Assembly: GCF_000731095.1 (NCBI RefSeq)
Contig: NZ_JMTZ01000011.1
Location: forward strand, 1-64,000
DNA length: 64,000 nucleotides
From: Lysobacter antibioticus
GTDB lineage: Bacteria; Pseudomonadota; Gammaproteobacteria; Xanthomonadales; Xanthomonadaceae
Direction of reading: 5' to 3'
The notes under the pieces are model-generated. The model did no database searches and was not told where the DNA came from. It saw only the letters and a list, made by a program, of their open reading frames with translations. Positions 23,651 through 31,800 of the stretch are shown piece by piece. How positions within the stretch are numbered: the first letter of the stretch is position 1; each line of letters starts with the position of its first letter. The translations under genes were made by a program, and so were the position numbers.

Positions 23651-24721
23651 ATGACCTCACCGATCAATTTCAGCGCCGAATCCCTGGCCCAGGAAGCGAT
23701 GCAGGCGCAGAACAAATTGCGCGCCGGCCTGGACTCGCTGCACCAGGTCGGCAACATCGACTACGGCGCGACCGAGCGCGAGGAAGTCTGGCGCGACGGC
23801 AAGGTCGTGTTGTATCGCTTCCGCGGCGACAAGGCGCCGACTGCGAAAGTACCGCTGCTGATCGCCTACGCCCTGGTCAATCGCCCCTACATGGTCGATC
23901 TGCAGGCCGACAAGTCGATCGTGCGCGGTCTGCTCGAACGCGGCGAAGACGTCTACATCCTCGACTGGGGTTATCCGGACCGCTCCGACCGCTATCTCGA
24001 ACTCGAGGACTACATCCAGCGTTTCCTCGGCGGCGCGGTCGACCACCTGCGCCGCGAGTACCGCATGGACGCGATCAACCTGCTCGGCATCTGCCAGGGC
24101 GGCGCGTTCTCGCTGTGCTATTCGGCCTTGAACCCGGGCAAGGTGCGCAACCTGATCACCATGGTCACGCCGGTGGATTTCCATACCGACGACAACATGC
24201 TGTCGAACTGGACCCGCGGCCTGGACATCGACCAGTTCGTCGACACGCTGGGCAACGTCCCGGCCGACGTCATGAACTGGTGCTACCTCACCTTGAAGCC
24301 GTGGCGTTTGTTCGTGCAGAAGTACGTCGGCCTGATCGACATCCTCGACGACAAGCGCGCGCTCGAGGACTTCCTGCGCATGGAGAAGTGGATCTTCGAC
24401 TCGCCCGACCAGGCCGGCGAAGCCTTCCGTCAATTCATCAAGCAGTTCTACCAGGGCAACGGCTTCGTCAACGGCGGCATCGACATCGGCGGCCGTGCGG
24501 TCGACCTGGCCTACATCGGCATGCCGGTGCTGAACATCTTCGCCGAGCAGGATCACCTGGTGCCGCCGGCCGCGTCGCGGGCGCTGGCCAAGTTGGTCGG
24601 TACCGAGGACTACTCGGAACTGTCGTTCCGCGGCGGCCACATCGGCATCTACGTGTCCGGCCGCGCCCAGCGCGAAGTGCCCCAGGCGATCCACGACTGG
24701 CTGGCGCAGCGCTCGCGCTGA
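23651..24721 (+). CDS. phaC: Class III PHA synthase subunit PhaC
   Basis: The catalytic subunit of class III poly(3-hydroxyalkanoate) synthase, 356 residues. It has an alpha/beta-hydrolase fold with the lipase-like box GICQGG holding nucleophile Cys148, Asp301 in FAEQDHLVPP and His330 in RGGHIGIYVSG. This is the triad spacing of the Allochromatium vinosum enzyme shifted by one. Length and pairing with phaE define class III. No phasin, phaA or phaB gene is adjacent, so precursor supply is encoded elsewhere. Confidence 0.96.
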   Translation: MTSPINFSAESLAQEAMQAQNKLRAGLDSLHQVGNIDYGATEREEVWRDGKVVLYRFRGDKAPTAKVPLLIAYALVNRPYMVDLQADKSIVRGLLERGEDVYILDWGYPDRSDRYLELEDYIQRFLGGAVDHLRREYRMDAINLLGICQGGAFSLCYSALNPGKVRNLITMVTPVDFHTDDNMLSNWTRGLDIDQFVDTLGNVPADVMNWCYLTLKPWRLFVQKYVGLIDILDDKRALEDFLRMEKWIFDSPDQAGEAFRQFIKQFYQGNGFVNGGIDIGGRAVDLAYIGMPVLNIFAEQDHLVPPAASRALAKLVGTEDYSELSFRGGHIGIYVSGRAQREVPQAIHDWLAQRSR

Positions 24722-24825
24722 ATACGCTGCGCCCGGCGTCCTCGCTGCACACGATGTAGCCTGCCAACTGTTTTCTCTGGCGTATCCGATTCTTCTCGCA
24801 TATCCGAAGCAGGCCCCGAACCGCT

Positions 24826-24849
24826 CCCTCTCCCGCTGGCGGGAGAGGG
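24826..24849. repeat. CCCTCTCCCGC palindromic repeat
   Basis: CCCTCTCCCGC and GCGGGAGAGGG form an 11-bp inverted repeat around a 2-base centre, followed by CCGGGGTGAGGG. This is a common dispersed hairpin in GC-rich proteobacterial genomes. It lies in the gap after phaC and may serve as a transcription stop, although there is no T-run. Confidence 0.65.
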
Positions 24850-24945
24850 CCGGGGTGAGGGCCAGCGAGGCCTGCGCATAGCCCCCAGGATGCATTGCCC
24901 CGCTGGGACGTTTAGTCTCGGCAACTTGTCAGTCAGAGAACGCTC

Positions 24946-25662
24946 ATGAGCCGCATCCTGCTTCCCTTGCTGCTGGCCCTGCTTTGCGCCTGCGCCAGCA
25001 CCGCGCCGACACCCCAGGCTGCAACGACGGCCGCAGCGGCCCCGGCTGCCGCTGCAGCCGCCACCGATTCCAGCCGCTGGGAAATCAACATCCAGGCCTT
25101 CGAGCGCGAGGACGCGGTGGTCCGCCGCCGACCCGGCAGCATCGTCTTCGTCGGCAGTTCGTCGATCCGTTACTGGCAAAGCCTGGATACGGATTTCCCC
25201 GGCGTGGCCATCATCAACCGCGGCTTCGGCGGTTCGCGCGTCTACGATTCGCTCTACTACGCCGACCGCATCGTCACCCCGTATCAGCCGCGCGCGGTCG
25301 TGTTCTATGCCGGCGACAACGACTTGTCGGAAGGCCGCACGCCGACGCAGGTGCGCGACGACTTCGCCGCTTTCGTCGAGCGCGTGCGTGCCGCCGCGCC
25401 GCAGGCGCGGTTCGGTTTCATCTCGATCAAGCCCAGCCCCTCGCGCGCGGCCTTGCTGCCGCAGGTGCGCGAAGCGAACGCCCTGGTCCGCGCTTATGCG
25501 CAACAAGCCAAGGGCGTGGATTATCTGGACGTCTATACGCCGATGATGCAGGCCTCCGGTGCGCCGCGTCCCGAGCTGTTCCTCGAGGACGCCCTGCACA
25601 TGAACCGCGGCGGCTACGAAATCTGGACCGAGGTGGTCGGCGCCTGGTTGCGTACGATCTAA
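24946..25662 (+). CDS. SGNH/GDSL-type hydrolase lipoprotein
   Basis: A 238-residue lipoprotein with a signal sequence ending LLALLCAC-A (lipidated Cys16) and a low-complexity Ala/Thr linker to about residue 42. The SGNH hydrolase domain has IVFVGSSSIRYW (block I with the catalytic Ser), NRGFGGSRVYD (block II Gly), FYAGDNDLSEG (block III Asn) and EDALHMNRGGYEIW (block V Asp/His). It is probably an esterase or deacylase at the cell envelope; the substrate is unknown. The next gene overlaps its stop by one base (TAATG). Confidence 0.88.
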   Translation: MSRILLPLLLALLCACASTAPTPQAATTAAAAPAAAAAATDSSRWEINIQAFEREDAVVRRRPGSIVFVGSSSIRYWQSLDTDFPGVAIINRGFGGSRVYDSLYYADRIVTPYQPRAVVFYAGDNDLSEGRTPTQVRDDFAAFVERVRAAAPQARFGFISIKPSPSRAALLPQVREANALVRAYAQQAKGVDYLDVYTPMMQASGAPRPELFLEDALHMNRGGYEIWTEVVGAWLRTI

Positions 25663-26084
25663 TGCGCCGCATGGACATCGCCCGCACCCGCTTCCGCATT
25701 CCCTTGATCCGCGCCCTGGCCACGGTCGCCTTGCTTGCCGGCCTGGGCGCCGCCCAGGCCGCGCCATCGGCCCAGGCCGAGCGCGAGATCGAGCAGCTGA
25801 TCCAGGCGCTCGGCAGCTCCGCCTGCCAGTTCGAACGCAACGGCAGCTGGCACGACGCCAAGGCGGCGCAGGCGCATCTGCGCAAGAAGCTGGCCTACCT
25901 GCGCAAGCGCGACCTGGCCGATACCGCCGAGCAGTTCATCGAGCGCGCGGCCAGCGAAAGCAGCCTCAGCGGCCAGGCCTACCGGGTCCGCTGCGGCGGC
26001 GCGCCGCCGGTCGCCTCGGCCGCCTGGCTCAAGGCTCGCCTCGTTCAGCTGCGCGCCAAGCCGGCGACGACGCCATCACCCTGA
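25662..26084 (+). CDS. DUF5329-like exported protein
   Basis: A 140-residue protein with a signal peptide (IPLIRALATVALLAGLGAAQA) and a small helical domain containing EIEQLIQALGSSACQFERNGSWHDAKAAQAHLRKKLAYL, typical of the DUF5329 family. Two cysteines (SACQF and VRCGG) may pair. It is translationally coupled to the upstream SGNH hydrolase gene (one-base overlap). The function is unknown. Confidence 0.78.
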   Translation: MRRMDIARTRFRIPLIRALATVALLAGLGAAQAAPSAQAEREIEQLIQALGSSACQFERNGSWHDAKAAQAHLRKKLAYLRKRDLADTAEQFIERAASESSLSGQAYRVRCGGAPPVASAAWLKARLVQLRAKPATTPSP

Positions 26085-26130
26085 CGCGCTAGACTGATTC
26101 CGGGCCCGCAGGAACCCGGAGCACGCCCGG

Positions 26131-26334
26131 ATGAGCAGTACCACGCGAACGTTCTGCCGCTCGCGCCACGATCGCATGATCGCAGGCGTCTGCGGTGGCA
26201 TCGCCTTGCGGATGCATTGGAATCCGGTGCTGGTGCGCGGCGCTTTCGTCGTCCTGGCCCTGGCCACCTTCCTGCTGCCGGTCGCGTTGGTGTACCTGAT
26301 CCTTTGGCTGTTGATGTCGGAAGAGGGCTGCTGA
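26131..26334 (+). CDS. PspC domain membrane protein
   Basis: A 67-residue PspC-like protein. The family motif RDRMIAGVCGGIA appears here as RHDRMIAGVCGGIALRMHWNPVLVR, followed by one membrane helix (FVVLALATFLLPVALVYLILWLLM). PspC proteins take part in phage-shock type envelope stress responses, but no other psp gene is nearby. The next ORF follows in the same frame right after its stop codon. Confidence 0.85.
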   Translation: MSSTTRTFCRSRHDRMIAGVCGGIALRMHWNPVLVRGAFVVLALATFLLPVALVYLILWLLMSEEGC

Positions 26335-26346
26335 CTGGCTGGCCTG

Positions 26347-26778
26347 TTGCGAATCGCCGGCAGGACGCTCGGCATGCTCTGGACCTCGCCGATCACGGCG
26401 CTGGGTCTGCTCGCCGGCGTCGTCGGCATGCCGTTCGGCGCGCGCCTGCGTTTGCGCCGCAGCGATCTGGCCCTGGTGTTCCAGCATTGGCCGTGGGGGC
26501 CGGGCGGGGCGATCACCCTGGGCAACGTCATCCTGCACACCGGCGACAGCCTGGATTCGCCGTGCTTCACCTATGCCCACGACGCCGGCCATGGCGACGA
26601 GCCGCCGATCCTGCTCGCCGATCACGAGCGTGCCCATGTCTATCAATACATGGTGCTGGGGTTGTTGTTCGTGCCGCTGTATCTGCTGTGCGGCGGCGTC
26701 AGCGTGCGCAATCCGTTCGAGCGCGCCGCCGATCGCTACGCCCAGACCGGCCGCGGTTGGTGGCCGTGGTCGAAGTGA
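26347..26778 (+). CDS. Membrane protein of unknown function with an HERAH motif
   Basis: A 143-residue protein with two hydrophobic segments (LWTSPITALGLLAGVVGMPFGA and MVLGLLFVPLYLLCGGV). Between them, ILLADHERAHVYQY contains a His-Glu-x2-His-like stretch that could bind metal. The start is uncertain: no ATG lies near the ORF start, so a TTG at 26347 is used, and the ATG at 26374 is an alternative. It follows the PspC gene in frame directly after its stop. No family was assigned. Confidence 0.6.
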   Translation: MRIAGRTLGMLWTSPITALGLLAGVVGMPFGARLRLRRSDLALVFQHWPWGPGGAITLGNVILHTGDSLDSPCFTYAHDAGHGDEPPILLADHERAHVYQYMVLGLLFVPLYLLCGGVSVRNPFERAADRYAQTGRGWWPWSK

Positions 26779-26880
26779 GTCAGGCGAGGAGCGAGTGGTC
26801 AGGAGCGAGGAATGAGTAGGTGCCCAGGCTGCGGGCGATCTCTCTCACTCCTGGTTCCTAGCTATTCGTCCCGACTGCTG
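26779..26880. repeat. GAGGAGTGAGGAAC-like degenerate inverted repeat
   Basis: GCGAGGAGCGAGTGGTCAGGAGCGAGGAATGAG on the left and CTCTCACTCCTGGTTCCTAG on the right resemble the inverted repeat between guaB and guaA (3310-3388). It is a non-coding dispersed element, less perfect here. Confidence 0.5.
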
Positions 26881-27098
26881 AACGCGCCGCCGAGCGTCCT
26901 GAACAGGTGCGCGTCAGATTTCGCTTACGAAAATTTGATCGGCAGGTAACGCCGGCGGCAGTACCTTACGCCTATCGGAGAACAACCAACGGACGAAAGT
27001 CCGATGCAATCGCTCCGATACGGAAGGCCCGGACACCCGAGGAAATCTCGAAGGCCCGGGTCTTCTCATTGCGCGTTTGGTCAGTGCGCGCGAGCAAC

Positions 27099-27896
27099 TC
27101 AGCTGCGCGGCGACAAGGGCAGCAGCGTCGCCGATTCGCCGCCGGCCGCGCCGTTCGGGCCGAAGCGACGCTCGACGAAGGCGATCGAATCGGCATCGAT
27201 CAACACCACCGTGCTGCAACGCGTGCCGTAGCGCTCGCCGAGCACGAACGGCGGCGACAGCATGCGTTCGAGTTCTAGCCCCACGCCGGTATCGGGCAGG
27301 GCCTCGTCGGGCGCGGGCGTGGAGTCGGCGAGCGCCGACAACAGCATTTCCAATTGGTCGGTGCCCGATTGCGGCACGGTCGATGCCGACGAGTCCAGCC
27401 ACGACGACAAGGCGCGCGTGGCGTGAGTGCTCTTCGGCCACGGCGCGTCGAAGGCGCCGTTCGACATCGCATGCACGCCGGGCGCGACCGGCCCGGCGAC
27501 GAAATGCGGATGATTGCTGGCGAACATCAAGGCCTCGCCGTCCCATAGCAGCAGATTGAAACGGCCGAACTCGGCCGCGTCGGGACGCAATGCTTCGAGA
27601 TAATCGGCGGCGCCGATGCGGTCGCGCACGAACTCGCGCACCAGTCCGCCGCGCGATCGCGGTGCGGCCTCGGGATTGAGCCCGGCGCGCACGTTGGTGA
27701 CCGCAGCGAAGCGGCCCGCGCTCGACGCCATCAGCCAACTGCCGCCCTGGAGCAGGTCGCGGCCGCCGTAGACCTCGGGACTGTCGGGGTCGGGCCCCGC
27801 GGCCGCGGTCGGGCGTTGATGGGCCTCGTCGCGATTGGCGATCAAGGCCAGGCGATAGCGGGGATGGTGTTGCCAGGCGAGGGCGATCAGACACAT
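27099..27896 (-). CDS. NRDE family protein (TANGO2-like)
   Basis: A 265-residue protein starting MCLIALAW. It carries the namesake motif ANRDE at about residues 20-24 (LALIANRDEAHQRPT), then GGRDLLQGGSWLM and AAVTNVR, all typical of the NRDE/TANGO2 family with an N-terminal-nucleophile-like arrangement around Cys2. The C-terminal part has YGTRCSTVVLIDADS. The role is uncertain; eukaryotic relatives are linked to heme or lipid handling. The gene stands alone. The 214 bases between it and the HERAH-motif gene hold the repeat at 26779-26880 and nothing else recognised. Confidence 0.88.
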   Translation of the reverse strand: MCLIALAWQHHPRYRLALIANRDEAHQRPTAAAGPDPDSPEVYGGRDLLQGGSWLMASSAGRFAAVTNVRAGLNPEAAPRSRGGLVREFVRDRIGAADYLEALRPDAAEFGRFNLLLWDGEALMFASNHPHFVAGPVAPGVHAMSNGAFDAPWPKSTHATRALSSWLDSSASTVPQSGTDQLEMLLSALADSTPAPDEALPDTGVGLELERMLSPPFVLGERYGTRCSTVVLIDADSIAFVERRFGPNGAAGGESATLLPLSPRS

Positions 27897-28088
27897 CGCG
27901 CCATTCTAGCCGTGCCCGCGCCGCCGCATTGCTCACGGTCGGCCTCGACGCGCAAGCGGCAAGCGTCGCAGCGCCGCCACGACGAATGGCAGGGGCGTCG
28001 GGGCGGGCCTGGCCATATTCTGGCCATCGTCTCATCGACTGAGACCGCTCCACGTTCTGCTAGCTGGCGCAGAAGGGGAGACGTGTCG

Positions 28089-28415
28089 ATGAATCGTGGT
28101 GCCAGGATGTTGCTGCAGTTGTTCGCGCCGGCCTTGGTGATCGCCGCCGGCGGCATCGCGGCCGGTACGGTACTGCTGGAACTGGGCGATACGCCCGCCG
28201 GTGCGGCGTTCGCACCGATCGCACGATCGTTGCAGCTCGGCAGCGTATGCGCCGGCTTCACGATGATGATGTATTCATTCTGGCGTCTGTGGCGCTGGGA
28301 ACGCGGCTTGGAGCCGCAATGCCCTTGTGGCGGTCTGTTGTCGCGGCCCGCGTCCGGCCGTCGTGGCCACACCCGGCGATGCCTGGGCTGTCGTCGAACT
28401 CATTCAGAAAACTGA
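28089..28415 (+). CDS. Small membrane protein with a zinc-ribbon-like C-terminus
   Basis: A 108-residue product with two membrane helices (LLQLFAPALVIAAGGIAAGTVLL and SLQLGSVCAGFTMMMYSFW). Its short basic cytosolic tail has CPCGG and CLGC separated by about 20 residues, which could bind zinc. GGGGAG lies 8 bases ahead of the ATG at 28089. No family was recognised, and the gene has no obvious partner. Confidence 0.5.
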   Translation: MNRGARMLLQLFAPALVIAAGGIAAGTVLLELGDTPAGAAFAPIARSLQLGSVCAGFTMMMYSFWRLWRWERGLEPQCPCGGLLSRPASGRRGHTRRCLGCRRTHSEN

Positions 28416-28420
28416 TCCCC

Positions 28421-28597
28421 ATGCTCGCAACCGCCGCCGCCATCCGATGCACCGTGACCGCCTGGCAGGCGGCGGCGCGGATAAGCACGGCGGAACGCGC
28501 GGAGTCGGTGGCGGAGCCGCAGGAAACCGGCGATGCCGCGGCCGCTTCGATGACCGCGGCGTTCGGCGCCGAGGACGATGCCGGCGAGCCGAACTGA
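28421..28597 (+). CDS. Possible small hypothetical protein
   Basis: A 58-codon ORF (MLATAAAIRCTVTAWQAAARIST...) just after the zinc-ribbon-like gene. Codon use is GC3-rich and its acidic C-terminus is plausible, but there is no strong ribosome binding site and no recognisable motif. Low confidence. Confidence 0.2.
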   Translation: MLATAAAIRCTVTAWQAAARISTAERAESVAEPQETGDAAAASMTAAFGAEDDAGEPN

Positions 28598-28619
28598 GTC
28601 TCGGTCTGGCGTCGCGATT

Positions 28620-28745
28620 GGTGAGCAAGGCAAGTTCACCCGCCTTCTTTCAAAGGGGAGGCTTCAGTGGAGGTCGTCGTCGCGAACAGACCTGTGCTGT
28701 TCCCCTTGATAAAGGGGGGAGGGGGGCGTTGTCGTTTGACTCACG
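28620..28745. repeat. CCCCTTT-rich inverted repeat element, degenerate copy A
   Basis: The left arm has TTTCAAAGGGGAGGCTTCAG and the right arm CTGTTCCCCTTGATAAAGGGG. The layout is the same as the better-preserved copies at 33309-33470 and 36095-36266, but the outer ends are degraded. Non-coding. Confidence 0.6.
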
Positions 28746-28882
28746 CGAAAGACGACGGCGAAGCGAAGCCGGTCCCTTGCCACCCGAGCAGCCATCGCGC
28801 TCCGCGCCCCTGATCGAACCCGTGTCGGGCTTGGCGGCATCCAACCTCATCAAGACGTGCAGACGCGGAGCGTTTGCCTGGG

Positions 28883-28888
28883 TATACT
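28883..28888 (+). promoter_or_regulatory. -10 element of tRNA-Leu
   Basis: TATACT lies 12 bases before the mature tRNA 5' end. The -35 region is not clear. Confidence 0.55.
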
Positions 28889-28899
28889 GCGCAGCCGCT

Positions 28900-28986
28900 G
28901 CCGGAGTGGCGGAATCGGTAGACGCAGCGGACTCAAAATCCGCCGCCCTTAAAAGCGTGTGGGTTCGAGTCCCACCTCCGGCACCA
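28900..28986 (+). tRNA. tRNA-Leu (anticodon CAA)
   Basis: An 87-base class II tRNA. The acceptor stem is GCCGGAG/CTCCGGC. The anticodon stem GCGGA/TCCGC closes the loop CTCAAAA, giving CAA. It has a long variable arm, the T-arm GTGGG-TTCGAGT-CCCAC, and encoded ACCA. A terminator follows within six bases. Confidence 0.97.
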
Positions 28987-28991
28987 TGAAA

Positions 28992-29026
28992 AACAAGGGC
29001 TTAGCCGCAAGGCTAGGCCCTTTGTT
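28992..29026 (+). terminator. Rho-independent terminator of tRNA-Leu
   Basis: AACAAGGGCTTAGCC pairs with GGCTAGGCCCTTTGTT around a GCAA tetraloop, with one imperfect position, and ends in a TTTTT run. Confidence 0.9.
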
Positions 29027-29154
29027 TTTGCCCGCTCGTCGCGCATCGACGGCGATGCCTAGGCCGATACCGATCCGGCTGCAGTGCCGGGCCGACGTGG
29101 CCCGCCTGCGAGGTGTATCAGGATCGGCAGGTCGCGGTGCGGCCGTAGCGGTCT

Positions 29155-29607
29155 TCAGAAGCCGCCGTAGCGCGCCATAGCCGCGGCCAGCACGAAGATC
29201 GCCGCGATCAGGACCAATTCGAAGCGCACGATGCCGCGCATCTTCGCCACTTCGCCGGCATCCGGCAGATAGCCTGGGTCGAGCGACCAGGCCTTGCGCC
29301 AGCGCAGGAAACGCACGGTCGGCAGGATCGACAGCAGGCCGACCAGGACGTAGGCGCCGAGCTTGGCGTGGAACCAGGGGTTGTGCAGATAGAAATCGTG
29401 GCCCTTGACGCCGTACCACACGCGCGCCAGGCCGATCAACAGCAACAGGCCGGCGCAGCCGCCATAGGCGGAGTCGAGACGGGCCAAGCGTTGCAGCACG
29501 CCGCCGTCGATGGGGCCGCGCAACAGGATGGATTCGGCGACGAGCATCGACACCAGGGCGAAGATCAGCAGGTGGTGCGAGGCGGCGAGCAACAGGTCGG
29601 TCAGCAT
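29155..29607 (-). CDS. DUF2214 family inner-membrane protein
   Basis: A 150-residue protein with four predicted membrane helices: LLLAASHHLLIFALVSMLVAE, YGGCAGLLLLIGLARVWYG, KLGAYVLVGLLSILPTV and FELVLIAAIFVLAAAMA. The motif AASHHLLIF with a His pair, and WFHAKLG, are typical of the DUF2214/CopD-like group and could coordinate heme or metal. The start MLTDLLLAA is preferred over an ATG 78 bases upstream. The function is unknown. Confidence 0.83.
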   Translation of the reverse strand: MLTDLLLAASHHLLIFALVSMLVAESILLRGPIDGGVLQRLARLDSAYGGCAGLLLLIGLARVWYGVKGHDFYLHNPWFHAKLGAYVLVGLLSILPTVRFLRWRKAWSLDPGYLPDAGEVAKMRGIVRFELVLIAAIFVLAAAMARYGGF

Positions 29608-29802
29608 CGTCTGATCTCCGGGCGGCGGCTGAGAGAGGCAAGAAGCGAACGCGCGAATGCTACCCGGTGCCGGGCGCGCCGGCATGGGCCATCAGCAGGT
29701 TGTGTGCGGCGCCACGAGGGGACGATGACGCGTGTGCGCGCCGCTCATCGGGCCTGCCGGCGATGCGGTGGTGCGGCGCCGTGTGGAACGGCGCGCTGCG
29801 GA

Positions 29803-30408
29803 TCAGGCCGCTTCGTCGGTTTCCAGCGACTTGTCGACGCGGCGGAACCACTCGCCGTCGCGCGGCACGAACATCGAGCAGGCTTCCATCGGCGCCTTGT
29901 AGATGTGCAGGGACACGGCGACCGAGTCGTTACTGGCGTTGCGGATGGTGTGGTACTCGTGCGGCGGGATCAGGCTGCCGGCGCTGCCCGGGCCGGCATG
30001 CATGCCGCCGGCGGCGCGGAAACGGAAGTTCTCGCCGTTGCGTTCGAGCAGTTCGAACTGGGTGATTTCGAGCTCGCCGTCCCACACGCCTTCGACGCAC
30101 CACAGGCCGCTGTGGTCGTGCATCGGCGTGCCCTGGCCTGGGCCCCAGGTCATCGCCACGACGCTGTAACCGAGCTGCGGGCTGCGGTAGATCTCGCGCC
30201 GGGCGTAGTGATCGTCGATCGGATCGAACACGCATTCGGGCAGGTGCACGTCGCGGTCGCGGATCATCTTGCACAGGGTGTTGCGCAAGGCGGCGGTGAC
30301 GGCGTGTTCGTCGCCGGAAGCGACGGCGTCGTCGATGGCAGCGACCAGTTTGTCGTGGCCGGGGAAGTCGAGGTCGGGCAGGGCGTCGGTGGCGTTCATG
30401 CGGTCCAT
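29803..30408 (-). CDS. Cysteine dioxygenase family protein
   Basis: A cupin-fold non-heme iron enzyme of about 200 residues, expected to oxidise L-cysteine or a related thiol to the sulfinate. The iron site is visible as GTPMHDHSGLW (His-x-His) and a later His in IPPHEYHTIRN. Its partner metX lies 12 bases upstream on the same strand, so a sulfur-amino-acid link is sensible. The substrate could also be 3-mercaptopropionate. The start is at 30408 or the ATG at 30399. Confidence 0.85.
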   Translation of the reverse strand: MDRMNATDALPDLDFPGHDKLVAAIDDAVASGDEHAVTAALRNTLCKMIRDRDVHLPECVFDPIDDHYARREIYRSPQLGYSVVAMTWGPGQGTPMHDHSGLWCVEGVWDGELEITQFELLERNGENFRFRAAGGMHAGPGSAGSLIPPHEYHTIRNASNDSVAVSLHIYKAPMEACSMFVPRDGEWFRRVDKSLETDEAA

Positions 30409-30420
30409 TCTACGTCTGTC

Positions 30421-31563
30421 CTAGCGTCCCCGCAGCTCAGCCAGGAATCCTGCGATGGCCGGCCCAAAACGGCCGATGTCGACCAGGAAGGCGTCGTGCC
30501 CCTGCGGCGATTCCAGCGGCAGGAAGCGCGAATCGGCGCCGCCGGCGCGCAGGCCCTCGGCGATTTCCTGCTGTTGCTGCAAGGGGAACAGGATGTCGGT
30601 CTGGACGCCGATCGCCAGGGCTTTCTCGACCCGGATCGCGGCCAGGCCGAGCCGCACCTGTTCATCATTGTCGGCGAGGGGCTGGCCGCAGTAGTCGCCC
30701 AGGTCGAACCAGTCCATCGAGCGGCTGAGATACAGGTAGCAGTTGGGGTCGAAACGGCGGACGAAGCGGCGGGCGTGGCCTTCGAGGTAGCTTTCGACTT
30801 CGAATTCGAGCCCGAACGGTTCGTCGTCGGCGCGGTCCGACTCCAGGCGCACGCGGCCGAAGCGGCCGTCCCATTCCAGCGCCGAGCGATAAGTGATGAC
30901 GCCGAGCTTGCGCGCCATGCGCATGCCCGACTCCGGGTAATGCTCGTCGTCGTAGCGGCCCTGGTTCCATTGCGGGTCCAGGCGGATCGCCTCGCGCTGC
31001 AGCGAGCGGATCGCGATCGAGAACGGCAAGGCGCGGGCGGCGCCGGAGATATTGATGTGGTTGCGCGCCAGGCCCGGGTGACGGATCAGCAGGGCCAGCG
31101 CGGTCATGCCGCCCATCGAATTGCCGATCACGCAGGCCAGGTGCTCGATGCCGAGCGCGCGCACGACATGGGCGGCCGCATCGGCGCCGTCTTCGATCGA
31201 CAGCTCGGGGAATTCGAGGCGGTACAGCTCGCCGGTGACCGGGTCGACCGAAGCCGGGCCGGTCGAGCCCTTGCAACTGCCCAACGAGTTCACGCAGATC
31301 ACGAACCAGTGGTCGCTGTCGATTGGCTTGCCCGGGCCGAGCATGGCTTCCCACCAGCCCGGTTCCGGATTGCCGGCATTGGCCGCCGCGTGCGCGTCGG
31401 GCGACAGGCCGGTGACGATCAGGATGGCGTTGTCGCCGGCGGCGTTGAGCTCGCCCCAGGTTTCGTAGGCGATGCGGGCGCCCTGCAGCGCGCCGCCGCG
31501 CTTCATCGGGAACGGCGACGGCAGGTCGATGTGGCGGGTGCCGGGCGGTATGAATTCGGTCAT
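30421..31563 (-). CDS. metX: Homoserine O-acyltransferase MetX
   Basis: MetX acylates homoserine (acetyl- or succinyl-CoA) at the entry to methionine synthesis. In Xanthomonadaceae, MetX-type enzymes are reported to use succinyl-CoA, so the acyl donor is not certain here. The 380-residue alpha/beta-hydrolase has the nucleophile elbow GNSMGGMTAL, the start motif GARIAYETWGELN, the substrate segment NSLGSCKGSTGPAS and the C-terminal GHDAFLVD with the catalytic His. It is upstream of, and likely co-transcribed with, the cysteine dioxygenase-like gene. The 237 bases between it and ccmI show no recognisable riboswitch. Confidence 0.93.
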   Translation of the reverse strand: MTEFIPPGTRHIDLPSPFPMKRGGALQGARIAYETWGELNAAGDNAILIVTGLSPDAHAAANAGNPEPGWWEAMLGPGKPIDSDHWFVICVNSLGSCKGSTGPASVDPVTGELYRLEFPELSIEDGADAAAHVVRALGIEHLACVIGNSMGGMTALALLIRHPGLARNHINISGAARALPFSIAIRSLQREAIRLDPQWNQGRYDDEHYPESGMRMARKLGVITYRSALEWDGRFGRVRLESDRADDEPFGLEFEVESYLEGHARRFVRRFDPNCYLYLSRSMDWFDLGDYCGQPLADNDEQVRLGLAAIRVEKALAIGVQTDILFPLQQQQEIAEGLRAGGADSRFLPLESPQGHDAFLVDIGRFGPAIAGFLAELRGR

Positions 31564-31800
31564 GCCTTGCGCTCGTCTGGCCGGCCGTGGGCCGGTGTCC
31601 TTGGGGTCGGAGGGGAAGGGCGGAGCGGGAAGCGGAGGCTGGCGAAGTTCGTTTCGTCCGCTCGCCCGTATCGATCGCCGTGCAGCCTAAACCATTGTTT
31701 CGGCGTGCGTGGCAGCATCATCCGTTCTGTCGTCATGCGCCCGTTCCGATGGCGAAACAGGCCTCGTTTCGAGGCCGGATCCGGACGGGCCCGGCCGCGA

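Noticed and set aside
31564-31800. SAM riboswitch ahead of metX
   Set aside because: I looked for a conserved aptamer-like fold upstream of metX and saw no convincing pairing pattern.
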